From positions 56,331 through 120,330 of the forward strand of contig JALWYV010000040.1 of assembly GCA_027003075.1 (NCBI GenBank): a stretch of DNA of 64,000 nt, in the 5' to 3' direction. The notes under the pieces were generated by a model. It had not been told where the DNA came from and searched no databases. It was given only the letters and a program-made list of their open reading frames with translations. The position numbers were made by a program, and so were the translations under genes. Source of the stretch: Caldifarciminota bacterium (lineage in GTDB: Bacteria; Hydrothermota; Hydrothermia; LBFQ01). Numbering within the stretch: position 1 is the first letter of the stretch; each line of letters starts with the position of its first letter. Below, piece by piece: positions 11,301-19,299 of this stretch.

Positions 11301-11685
11301 AGTTAGTGGACATGGAAGGGACAAACAACAGAACGAAAGCCGTATCCCCATTCAGGGGCAATATGGAGACCACGGTATCGTTTCCGAAGTTGACCCCCAC
11401 TACGCTGTCAGGCCAGAATATGCTGAAGGCCTTAGTCCCGGTGTTGCCCCACAGGGACGAAGAGAGGGATTTAAGTCTGCGTACCTTATCCGCACCTGTG
11501 GGAAGTTCTGAAACCTCCCTTACATCACCTGCACTATCAACGGCCATAAGGATGGGGATGCTGTCCGATACCAGAGAGTATATGAACCCTCCCTCATAAC
11601 CGGCGGCGTCAAGTACACCCCCTATCGTATATGCAAACCGGTACTCCTTCGTAAAGTAAGACGAAGATAGAAGAAAAACCAACAT
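8347..11685 (-). CDS. Large surface protein with four SbsA-type Ig-like domains and T9SS type A-like C-terminal domain
   Basis: Repeats 'PPDGATGIPETATVWIAFSEPVD', 'PDSGEIDVPLNANIGVWFSDEVD', 'PDSGAIGVPTNTNVGVQFSRDMD', 'PSDGDAGVSPNTDVRLVFSEDMD'; C-terminus ENVVVYPNPARG...LPPGLYLLRI...WFSVVR. Confidence 0.85.
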   Translation of the reverse strand: MLVFLLSSSYFTKEYRFAYTIGGVLDAAGYEGGFIYSLVSDSIPILMAVDSAGDVREVSELPTGADKVRRLKSLSSSLWGNTGTKAFSIFWPDSVVGVNFGNDTVVSILPLNGDTAFVLLFVPSMSTNFYRIVLTAGGNVVRTSDLDGIMPDDGYGFGDMELISSGAIALAMVEESDRLYVASVNVDLTSVSWVKRIELPSPFGISQRDVYLDVLPDGKILVAYTVDSASYTRWAYTLLAPDGNHIRTVMLYPSSSPASHHYVRGVVSFGDGRFVIFGSLSAPLTHGGAVVMDTSGNVLSSYAFTSSRILSGVSYTYSDFILLGEGVAGSTTVFLKQTANFGPCDTSYVPVDTQNLSVSESSTSIMISPWMSTYSSVFYPLTPMSSPSVSVPCSTSVVVSDTISPTVNNTYPPDGATGIPETATVWIAFSEPVDPLTFNTSTVSITPTVSFTTSCTAPDTCVINHSPFPSDTLVTVHLSDGITDTAGNGLVPYTFSFRTAAPPPPGSLFVVLTSPDSGEIDVPLNANIGVWFSDEVDTSTVNGSSVSIRGWDGSSVRYYSFSVTCPTNLFCVLDPSPLFRPSEIVTVEFTSDINDRSGTVSLTPKVITFRTQEVDTLRPVVVFTVPDSGAIGVPTNTNVGVQFSRDMDTTTISGNIVITGSISGSHGYFYSCPTPDYCTLDPYPDFTAGEEVSVEFTDGILDEDGRRLVPKTVTFTVGSGQDNTPPTVYIISPANDTIALYNAGDIVRAHVSDPGGIQRVDWVLLDRTYSKPTNCNGSLYGDPDTSCFTMPGVPTGVYLLKAFAYDRSNNVGYDSVWVAFNDTVPPYLLLTEPSDGDAGVSPNTDVRLVFSEDMDTSTFGSVRISVGSTTYAYSHVWESLSILRLNPSSPFPYDSTVRVKVDSFADLSGNLMLPDSFSFRIISNASVSVRILSVSPDTVYVGSGDSVEVVGVVLSTYPITGAEIILDGDVNLSMLPIDGAYDEVEETVAVKLYTEKEGVHTVVIRGYNAYDSGTSPESRFYVLRVPFLSRENVVVYPNPARGQAKVRFVLGDDALATVEVFDLKARKVFSTSRMFEGFRTHVINLPNLPPGLYLLRIRARDQKVEMWFSVVR

Positions 11686-11686
11686 C

Positions 11687-13288
11687 TCAATCCTCCTTCA
11701 GGGCTGCCTTAAGCCTGAAGTACACGTTCCTGTAGCGCTCGTTCTTCGGATCAAGGAGGTGGGCTTCCTTGATATGGGCAAAGGCACCGACTATGTCCCC
11801 CTTCTGGTAAAGTTCAAGGGCCTTGATGTAGTGCAGATGGGCGCTCTTTTTCATCTTACCCTCAACGTAGGAGAGGAGGGCCGTGGCCTCAGTAAGAGGG
11901 TAGATCTTCAGGGACTTCTCAAGGTAATACTTGGCCCTCGCCCAGTCCTCCTTCTTTATGTAACCTCTGGCCATCTCAACGTACCTCTGGGCCGCACTCC
12001 TGAGCCTGTTCATGAGCCGGATCTTTTCCGCATCAGTTGGCAGGGTATTCAGGATCCGGGCGGCCTCAACGTATCGGCCCTTTTCCACGAGCTTCTTCGC
12101 CCTCTCCATCTTGTTCTCGGTGTACTTCTTCTCGGCCTTTTTCTTGATCTTTTCCGCATTCTTTCGGGCCTCAACGATTCTCTTAACCTTCCTGTAGAGC
12201 TTTAACACCTCCGGATCGTCTGGAAACTCCTCAAGGAGGAGCAGGGTACTGGCCAGAGCCTCCGAATACAGGCCGTTTTTAAGCAGTATATTTACCCTTC
12301 GGATTCCGGACAGCTTCCTTTTCTCCACCACCCTCTCCTTCAGGGCGATTATCTTCCTTTGAACGTCCAGCGTGGTATCAAAGGCGTAGGCTATCTCAAG
12401 TTTCTGAAGTGCTATGTTAGGGTCGTCCTCCTCCTCCGCCTGCTTCACAAGGTTGCGGGCGTACGTTCTGGCCTGCATCTCCAGTTTCTCTATCTTCCCC
12501 TTGAGCCTCCTTATTTCCTTCTCCTGCGAGGCGATCTTCTTCTCGTGTTCGGTCAGTTTCCTCTCATGCTCCTTTATTTTCTCCTCTAATGCTCTCTGCT
12601 TACCCCACGAGATGTTAAAACCTATGCGGTGGGTGGAGTACCCTATCCAGTAGTAGGTGTAATCGTAAGCGAAGGTGAAGGGCCCCACATCTAAGGACAT
12701 ACCCACGAGGGCGTTTTTTAGGGATGGGGAGACCCGCATACTCAGTAGGGAGAAGTTTCCGGAAAAGATAAACCCTCCGTCTATATCCCTGTCTCCGAAG
12801 AGCCTGAGGAAGGGGCCGAACTGGAAGTTGTTGTTCCGGGACAGGCCGCGGATGTAGAGTTCCGGTGTGGGGAGGACTCTACCGTACCCGATGTTCTGGA
12901 GGAGTATCAGGACGTTCCCACCTTTGAGGTTCCCTATCACGGCGGCGTTGAGGGTGAGGGCGTAGTCAATGTATTTGTATATCCGTGAAGTCAGCACACC
13001 GGGACCCACGCCGAAGGACCAGCCCTCTGCTCTTAGTGGAGCGTTCATGAATATCAGGTTGGCCCCGGTAAAAACGGCGTCGTAATCGCCCACCACGTTC
13101 CCGTTCTCGTCGGTACGCTGTATCCCCGTCAGGTATCCGGCTTTCAGAGTCCCGATGAGTCTGTCGGTTGTAAAGGTTATCTCCTCCTGTCTGAAGCCAA
13201 CAAAGTACTCCCTGTGGTAGATGCCCACACTCCTCGGATGAAGAGCGTACTCCGCACCGTTTCCGAGATACCAGAAAACGAATCCCAT
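11687..13288 (-). CDS. Predicted outer-membrane barrel (PorV/PorQ-like) + coiled coil + TPR protein
   Basis: Full-length paralog of 3677-5287; stop directly abuts the downstream adhesin start. Confidence 0.65.
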   Translation of the reverse strand: MGFVFWYLGNGAEYALHPRSVGIYHREYFVGFRQEEITFTTDRLIGTLKAGYLTGIQRTDENGNVVGDYDAVFTGANLIFMNAPLRAEGWSFGVGPGVLTSRIYKYIDYALTLNAAVIGNLKGGNVLILLQNIGYGRVLPTPELYIRGLSRNNNFQFGPFLRLFGDRDIDGGFIFSGNFSLLSMRVSPSLKNALVGMSLDVGPFTFAYDYTYYWIGYSTHRIGFNISWGKQRALEEKIKEHERKLTEHEKKIASQEKEIRRLKGKIEKLEMQARTYARNLVKQAEEEDDPNIALQKLEIAYAFDTTLDVQRKIIALKERVVEKRKLSGIRRVNILLKNGLYSEALASTLLLLEEFPDDPEVLKLYRKVKRIVEARKNAEKIKKKAEKKYTENKMERAKKLVEKGRYVEAARILNTLPTDAEKIRLMNRLRSAAQRYVEMARGYIKKEDWARAKYYLEKSLKIYPLTEATALLSYVEGKMKKSAHLHYIKALELYQKGDIVGAFAHIKEAHLLDPKNERYRNVYFRLKAALKED

Positions 13289-13365
13289 ACTAACGCCTTT
13301 ATTTTATAGCCGCCTTTATACGAAATGCAAGAGCGTTATACCGGCGGTGATGAACGTGGGCAGAT

Positions 13366-14532
13366 CTAAATCAGCGTACCGGACATGAAACTCACGGCAG
13401 ACCCCGTCTCCTCCTCGTAGGATATGCCGTACTTAAGTACGTCTCCCTTCTCACCCTCCACAGCCCTCATGAGGGCGTAGGTCGCCCCGAAGGCGTCTAT
13501 GTTGGTAGGGTTGCCGAACTCCTCGTATAGCGCCTTAAGAGATTCGGGGACACCCGTTGAGAATGCCGCCATGAACTCGCCGTCGTGGTACCTCATCCTC
13601 TCCTCGTCAAAGTGTTCGTCCCCGAACCTCGGCCCCGAATGGGACAGGTCAACCGCGGCAACCGGCATGAACGGACGGTCCCCAACGGCCTCACGCAGGT
13701 GGGCCACGACCTCGTCTATCGCCCCGGCACCTTCGCCGAGGTCTGAGACTATCAGGGGTACGACCTCAACGTCCTTCTCCGGGAAGAGGGCCTTTATAAA
13801 GACGGCGGGGAACTCTATGGAATGTTCGCGGGCGAAGGCGAGGGGGTCGGAAACGAGATCAAAGCCCGTGGAGGATATAACCTTATCCACTATATCCCTT
13901 GCCACCCTCATCTTCCCCATGGGAGTGTCCAGGTCCATGGGCAGGATCTGGACGGGGTGGCTTATGGGGGAGTGGGCTACGCCGAAGATGACGTAGAGGT
14001 CGGAGGGGTTGCGGTACACGGCCCTCAGACCCCCAAGGTATACTTCCCAACCCCTGCGGGGATCAATGTGGGGTACGAGTACCCCCCTCGCCTCAGGTAC
14101 CCCCTCGTTCCTCTCCCTCTTACGGGCGGGAGAGACCATGGATTTGAGGGAGACAGGATCCGCGGGGTAGGACGTGCCGGCCATTACGTACGGCCTGACC
14201 TTGCCGGCGAGGAACTTTTTCCCCATCTCCCGGTAAACCTTCCTGAACCTGTCGTTGTCCAGAAGGTACCACCTGTCCAGCTTCTCAATCAGGGCGATCA
14301 CCTCCGTGGAGGTTATAAGATTCCCCGTCAACCTTACGTACTCCTCGGTGATCTCCCTCACGGTTCTCCTACCGTCCATGAGGCCAACTACTATGGCCGC
14401 CGCTGGCGACAGAGAAACGGGGTGCGGCGTTATTCCAAAGGGATCCATAAGTATAAGATGCCCATCGTAGACGTTGGTCTGAAGCGGACGGAGTTTGGGT
14501 CTCCAGTTGAGTTTCCTTTCCTGTTCTCTCAC
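13366..14532 (-). CDS. amrB: MEMO1-family / AmmeMemoRadiSam system protein B
   Basis: GVLVPHIDPRRGWEVYLGGLRAVYR...VIFGVAHSP...DLSHSGPRFGDEHFDEERMRYHDGEFM. Confidence 0.85.
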   Translation of the reverse strand: MREQERKLNWRPKLRPLQTNVYDGHLILMDPFGITPHPVSLSPAAAIVVGLMDGRRTVREITEEYVRLTGNLITSTEVIALIEKLDRWYLLDNDRFRKVYREMGKKFLAGKVRPYVMAGTSYPADPVSLKSMVSPARKRERNEGVPEARGVLVPHIDPRRGWEVYLGGLRAVYRNPSDLYVIFGVAHSPISHPVQILPMDLDTPMGKMRVARDIVDKVISSTGFDLVSDPLAFAREHSIEFPAVFIKALFPEKDVEVVPLIVSDLGEGAGAIDEVVAHLREAVGDRPFMPVAAVDLSHSGPRFGDEHFDEERMRYHDGEFMAAFSTGVPESLKALYEEFGNPTNIDAFGATYALMRAVEGEKGDVLKYGISYEEETGSAVSFMSGTLI

Positions 14533-14566
14533 GGGGGCAATTTTACGTCCGAAACGTGTTCCCTGA

Positions 14567-15274
14567 CTACTCTCCGCACCTTTCCCTGAGCCGGAGGTAT
14601 ATCTCCCTCATACCCACGGTGGCCTTTTCCCTCAAAACCTCGTCAACTATGGAGGATATGGGAGTTTCTTCGGGGTTTATCTCTACGACGTAGGCGTCGT
14701 TCTCCTTTGCGACGTAGGGGAGCTGGGCGGCAGGATAGACCAGACCGGACGTACCAACAACCACGAAAATATCCGCTGTCCTGCTCAGATCCCACGCCCT
14801 CTCCAGGGCGTCCATGGGCAACGGTTCCCCAAACCACACGACGTCAGGCCTCAGCATACCTCCACATTCCTTACACTTCGGCGGATACTCCGGGAGAGGC
14901 GTCGTATATTCGTAGTAAACGGATCCACAGTCCAGACATCTAACCCTCCAGATGTTCCCGTGGAGTTCAATCACGTTCTTGCTTCCGGCTCTGCGATGGA
15001 GACCGTCAACGTTCTGGGTTATGACCCACACGTCCCCGCATTCCTCCTCAAGTCTGGCCATGAGTCTGTGGGCGTCGTTGGGCTGTGCCTTCGCCACGGC
15101 CTGTCGCCGCATATCGTACCACTCCCACACCTTCTTCGGGTTGCGGAAAAAACCTTCCGGTGTGGCCAGTTCCTCCACTTTGAACTTCTCCCACAGTCCC
15201 CCCTTGCCTCTAAAGGTCGGGATTCCACTCTCGGCCGACACCCCAGCCCCGGTGAAGAAAACTATCCTCGCCAT
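14567..15274 (-). CDS. cobB: SIR2-family NAD-dependent protein deacylase
   Basis: VFFTGAGVSAESGIPTFRGKGGLWEKF...ITQNVDGLHRRAGSKNVIELHGN, CxxC pairs; start at ATG 15274, TAAAAT 7 nt upstream. Confidence 0.92.
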   Translation of the reverse strand: MARIVFFTGAGVSAESGIPTFRGKGGLWEKFKVEELATPEGFFRNPKKVWEWYDMRRQAVAKAQPNDAHRLMARLEEECGDVWVITQNVDGLHRRAGSKNVIELHGNIWRVRCLDCGSVYYEYTTPLPEYPPKCKECGGMLRPDVVWFGEPLPMDALERAWDLSRTADIFVVVGTSGLVYPAAQLPYVAKENDAYVVEINPEETPISSIVDEVLREKATVGMREIYLRLRERCGE

Positions 15275-15549
15275 AGACGGTATTTTAGGTTTGATAGGTT
15301 GAATCACTTCCCTACGGTAGGGGGATCAGGGAGAGCATATAGGTTTCGGGATACGGCGGATCAGGGTTTGGACGACCCTCAGGAGTGGGGAATCAATGGA
15401 CGGGTGGTATTGCGTTGATAGAAGGATGTTAATCCACTGGAGGCACAAACCTTATCCGTCTCAGACTCCTCTGTATCTTGGAAGATTCTCAGGCCTTTTA
15501 CCAGCAAAAAACGTTTCCATTCTGTCACTTGTATCATCCCATTCACTGA

Positions 15550-15633
15550 ATACCGGACGGGTTTGAAAAGGCCCTTGAATCTATAGAGGGGGTTTCAGGT
15601 GTCGGGGTCGTATCTGTGATAAGGGTGGAATAA
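15550..15633 (+). pseudogene. Possible decayed gene fragment resembling the C-terminal strand of an ACT-type domain
   Basis: Short frame IPDGFEKALESIEGVSGVGVVSVIRVE* with no start, in a region otherwise lacking credible CDS. Confidence 0.25.
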
Positions 15634-15700
15634 GTTTACCCCTACTTTCCTGCCGAATAGCAGTTTCCCTCACATCCGAATTTACCCTCTCCGGGCAAAT

Positions 15701-15972
15701 TTCCGCTCGCTGGTTCAGTTTAGCGGAACGATTATTGAGCATAATGCTTTTCCACATGGGACACTATGTGGCTGTGAGTGATGAACCTCGTTGCAAACTG
15801 CTTTGTATCACAAAGTAACTTCGCAAACCTCCGGAAAATTTTAACTTACGTGGGGTGCTTGAACGACCGTTCAAACGTATTAAAAGGTCGTTTTCTCAAT
15901 AACCACGGGCATCTACACCCTCTTCGCAAACCCCCCGGCATTTCTGCAGGATTGGAGGTTTGCGAACCTCCA
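15701..15972. promoter_or_regulatory. Palindrome-dense CRISPR leader/upstream region
   Basis: IRs TTCCGCT/AGCGGAA, CCACAT/ATGTGG, CTTTGn5CAAAG, TTGAACGacCGTTCAA, TGGAGGTTtgcgAACCTCCA, plus 13-bp long-range IR. Confidence 0.6.
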
Positions 15973-15990
15973 CCTTCATTTTCCCGCCCT

Positions 15991-15996
15991 TATAAT
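15991..15996 (+). promoter_or_regulatory. Candidate -10 box for CRISPR array transcription
   Basis: TATAAT 51 nt upstream of first repeat. Confidence 0.5.
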
Positions 15997-16047
15997 ACCC
16001 GGTAGTTCCGCATGACAATTGAGAATTTAGCGAGGGATGAGAGATGG

Positions 16048-16281
16048 GTTTTCAGCCTACCTATAAGGGATTGAAACTAATATCCACCTATGATGATGGA
16101 AAACAGCATCAGCAAGTTTTCAGCCTACCTATAAGGGATTGAAACATTTTGAGTTCAATACCTCGGTGGATTACATTCGGTTTAGTTTTCAGCCTACCTA
16201 TAAGGGATTGAAACGCGACTACGTAGAGTTTAGGGCTGGTAATCTAACTGTGTTTTCAGCCTACCTATAAGGGATTGAAAC
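16048..16281 (+). CRISPR. CRISPR array: 4 identical 30-bp repeats GTTTTCAGCCTACCTATAAGGGATTGAAAC, spacers of 38, 39 and 37 nt
   Basis: Repeats at 16048-16077, 16116-16145, 16185-16214, 16252-16281; GATTGAAAC 3' end; no cas genes in window. Confidence 0.97.
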
Positions 16282-16393
16282 AAGCCTGTATTTGCCTACG
16301 TGCCTGTGCCACAGCCCTAAGACGGCGAATACCAAAGGTGATTTTGAAAAGAAGCGTGAGTTCCTTCATAGTTCGGCCTTAAAATTAACGTTG

Positions 16394-16540
16394 ATGGAAA
16401 TCTTAGGAGTTTTGATAGCATTCCTTATAATAGGAGCGGTGATTGCGGGGTTTGTAGCAGGTATAGGCCCCATTCTATATCTCCTCTCAGGATTCACTTC
16501 TGAACGCTCTCGTGATTGCGGCAGCAAGAAGTGTAGGTAA
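16394..16540 (+). CDS. 48-aa single-TM microprotein inside the CRISPR array (MEILGVLIAFLIIGAVIAGFVAGIGPILYLLSGFTSERSRDCGSKKCR)
   Basis: Hydrophobic helix plus basic Cys tail; TAAAAT (16380-16385) 8 nt upstream of ATG, matching the window-wide pattern. Confidence 0.55.
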   Translation: MEILGVLIAFLIIGAVIAGFVAGIGPILYLLSGFTSERSRDCGSKKCR

Positions 16541-16555
16541 GAACTCCGTCCAAAA

Positions 16556-16585
16556 ATTTTCAGCCTACCTATAAGGGATTGAACC
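16556..16585 (+). repeat. Degenerate CRISPR repeat (28/30 match), separated from repeat 4 by 274 nt
   Basis: ATTTTCAGCCTACCTATAAGGGATTGAACC; substitutions at positions 1 and 29. Confidence 0.95.
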
Positions 16586-16624
16586 TCCATCAAATAAAAC
16601 ACGTACGACCTTACAATCTCCGCC

Positions 16625-18667
16625 GTGAAAAGGTACATGATAACCAGCGCCCTGCCTTATGCCAACGGCCCAATACACATAGGTCATCTGGCCGGTGCGT
16701 ACCTCCCCGCCGACATCTTCACCCGATTTCTAAGGATGAAGGGCGAGGACGTCATACACATATGCGGAACGGACGAGCATGGCGTGGCCATTACCCTCAG
16801 GGCGTTGAAAGAGGGCGTATCCCCGAAGGAACTCGTTGACAGGTACTACGAGAGGATAAAATCGGACTTCGCGAAGTTCGGGATAGACTTTGATCACTTC
16901 TCCCGTACGAGCCGTCCCATACACCATAAGAACGCTCAGAGTTTCTTCCTGCGCCTTTACGAAAAGGACTACCTCTACAAGGCCACGATGAAGCAGTTCT
17001 ACGACCCGAAAAGTGGCCGTTTCCTGCCAGATCGGTACGTCATAGGGACGTGTCCGTACTGCGGATATCCAGAGGCGAGAGGGGATCAGTGTGAGAAGTG
17101 CGGAAGGCAGATAGACCCGGAGGATCTCAAAGACCCAAAGTCCGCCCTTACCGGTGAACCCGTTATCCTGAAGGAAACCGTCCACTGGTTCTTTAAGCTT
17201 TCGGCCTTAAAGGAGCCTCTGAAAGAGTACGTCTCCCCTAAAGACTGGAAGCCCTTCGTGAAGGAGTTCGCCCTATCGTGGATTGAGGAGTTAAGGGACA
17301 GGGCGATAACGAGGGACCTTGACTGGGGGATACCCGTGCCTTTAGACGACCCCGACGCGAAGGGGAAGGTGATGTACGTCTGGTTTGAGGCCCCTATCGG
17401 GTACATATCCGCCACGATGGAGTGGGCGGAGCAGGTGAAGGGGGACCCGAAGGCATGGGAACCCTACTGGTTGGACGAGGACACTGTACTGGTTCACTTC
17501 ATAGGGAAGGACAACATAGTCTTCCACACGGTAATATGGCCGGCGATGCTCATCGCCCACGGGGATTATATCCTCCCCACGGACGTACCCGCTAACGCCT
17601 TCCTCAACCTTCAGGGACGTAAGCTCTCAACCTCCCGCGGTTATGCGATATGGGCCGACGAGCTGGTGGAAGCGGTAGGGCAGGACATAGCCCGCTACGC
17701 CGTGGCCCTGTACATACCGGAGAAGGACGACAGCGACTTCAACGTCAGGGACGCATTTACCCGGACGAACGCCGAGCTTGTAGACAACTTCGGAAACTTC
17801 GCCCAGCGAGTCCTCTCCTTCATAAACCGGTACATGGGTGGGAGAGTGCCGGAGCCGGGGGAGTTTACCCAGCAGGATAGGGATATACTCAACCTACTTG
17901 AGGAAACGGCTAAGAGGTACGAGGACCTCCTCCTCAAATACGAGATAAGGCTGGCCCTTCGGGAGGCCGTCAACCTCGGTGCGGAGGTCAACCGCTACTA
18001 CGAGCATCAGGCCCCGTGGAAGCTCAGGAAAGAGGACCCGGAGAGGGCAAGGACAGTACTTTACGTCGCCTTTCAGGTTCTGAAGGGCCTGTCGGCCATG
18101 TTCTACCCCTTCGTCCCCTCCTCCGTGGAGACCCTATGGGGGTACATGAATATCAGGGATACCTCCTTCTCCTCGCTCGTAAAACCCGATCCCTCACTCG
18201 CCGGGCATCCCATAAACGAGAGTAAACCCCTTTACCGGAAGGTGGAGGAGGAGACCATAAAGGCGTGGGAGGAGGAGCTGAAGAAGAGGTACGAGAAGGC
18301 GATCGGAAAGGCTACCGATGAAAAGAAAAAGGAGGAGATGCCCCGCATAAAGTACGAGGACTTTGCTAAGGTCAAACTCCGCGTGGCCAAAATCCTTGAG
18401 GCCGAGAGGATACCGAATACGGACAAACTCCTGAAACTCACCATAGACCTCGGGGACGAGAAGCGCACCCTCGTTGCCGGTATAGGCCACGTCTACAGAC
18501 CCGAAGAACTACCGGGTAAGTACATAGTGGTGGTCGCTAACCTGAAGAAGAAGAAACTCCGGGGTGTGGTGTCCGACGGTATGCTTCTGGCCGCCCACGA
18601 CGAGGAGGGTAACCCCGTCCTGCTCACCGTAGAGAAAGAGGTCCCTCCGGGGAGCGAGGTAAGTTAG
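16625..18667 (+). CDS. metG: Methionyl-tRNA synthetase with C-terminal Trbp111-like domain
   Basis: ALPYANGPIHIGHLAGAYLPADIF...LNLQGRKLSTSRGYAIW; C-terminal FAKVKLRVAKILEAERIPNTDKLLKL. Confidence 0.97.
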   Translation: MKRYMITSALPYANGPIHIGHLAGAYLPADIFTRFLRMKGEDVIHICGTDEHGVAITLRALKEGVSPKELVDRYYERIKSDFAKFGIDFDHFSRTSRPIHHKNAQSFFLRLYEKDYLYKATMKQFYDPKSGRFLPDRYVIGTCPYCGYPEARGDQCEKCGRQIDPEDLKDPKSALTGEPVILKETVHWFFKLSALKEPLKEYVSPKDWKPFVKEFALSWIEELRDRAITRDLDWGIPVPLDDPDAKGKVMYVWFEAPIGYISATMEWAEQVKGDPKAWEPYWLDEDTVLVHFIGKDNIVFHTVIWPAMLIAHGDYILPTDVPANAFLNLQGRKLSTSRGYAIWADELVEAVGQDIARYAVALYIPEKDDSDFNVRDAFTRTNAELVDNFGNFAQRVLSFINRYMGGRVPEPGEFTQQDRDILNLLEETAKRYEDLLLKYEIRLALREAVNLGAEVNRYYEHQAPWKLRKEDPERARTVLYVAFQVLKGLSAMFYPFVPSSVETLWGYMNIRDTSFSSLVKPDPSLAGHPINESKPLYRKVEEETIKAWEEELKKRYEKAIGKATDEKKKEEMPRIKYEDFAKVKLRVAKILEAERIPNTDKLLKLTIDLGDEKRTLVAGIGHVYRPEELPGKYIVVVANLKKKKLRGVVSDGMLLAAHDEEGNPVLLTVEKEVPPGSEVS

Positions 18668-19299
18668 GCACCCCGTGCTATAGTCGCACCTATGACTTCA
18701 CCCGCCCCGGCCGACAGGAGGGCGGAAGCGGCGTGATAGAACGTGTTGCCCGTTGTTATGACGTCGTCCACGAGTACGACCCTCTCGCCGTTTAAACGGT
18801 ACAGGCATGAGAAGGCACCGGCAACGTTTTTAACCCTCTCGTCGGCGCTCAGGAGGGCCTGGGGTCTCGTGTACCTCCTCCTGAAGATGACCCTCTTAAC
18901 CGGTACACTTAGTTCCCTGCCCATGAGCTTTGCCAAGAGGACGGTCTGACTGAAACCCCTCTCCCGTACACGGGCGGGGTGTAAGGGCAGGGGGACGACC
19001 ACATCGGGAGACTCCTCCTTCAGGAGTTCGGCAAGGGACGGGGCAAAGACCTCGGCGATCGCCCGAATACCGCCGTACTTCATCTGCTCTATGGCCTCCC
19101 TTACCTTACCACCGTACCTGAAGAGCGAGTACACCCTGAACCCGTAGAAGGTCTTTGGCTCAAGTAGGAGGTTCTTCAGGATATCCTCCCAGCATACCTC
19201 ACATATACCCTCCTCACTCAAACGTTCCTCACATACCCGACACAGGGGAGGAAAAACGAAGTTGACAAGTGGTTCCCAGAGCGATCTGAGGAACTTCAA
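18664..19299 (-). CDS. comF: ComF-family phosphoribosyltransferase-like protein
   Basis: CxxC pairs at N-terminus; [24 protein letters not shown]...[14 protein letters not shown]. Confidence 0.9.
   Translation of the reverse strand: MKFLRSLWEPLVNFVFPPLCRVCEERLSEEGICEVCWEDILKNLLLEPKTFYGFRVYSLFRYGGKVREAIEQMKYGGIRAIAEVFAPSLAELLKEESPDVVVPLPLHPARVRERGFSQTVLLAKLMGRELSVPVKRVIFRRRYTRPQALLSADERVKNVAGAFSCLYRLNGERVVLVDDVITTGNTFYHAASALLSAGAGEVIGATIARGA

Noticed and set aside
13822-14589. 255-aa plus-strand ORF opposite amrB
   Set aside because: Antisense to a convincingly conserved minus-strand gene; composition is that of a reverse-strand shadow ORF.
14567-15274. SIR2 gene next to CRISPR as a defence gene (Thoeris/DSR-like)
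   Set aside because: Sequence is a standard zinc-binding CobB-type deacylase with no fused or adjacent defence partner.
15748-15756. TTTTCCACA, a DnaA-box-like 9-mer
   Set aside because: Single site, no cluster, no dnaA/dnaN nearby; recF alone is not evidence for an origin.
15778-16005. 75-aa ORF in the CRISPR leader
   Set aside because: Spans several palindromes and the leader -10; low-complexity, no recognisable family.
16094-16102. 9-nt match TGATGGAAA between spacer 1 and the microprotein start
   Set aside because: Falls in the middle of the spacer rather than in the seed and is in the sense orientation; likely coincidental.
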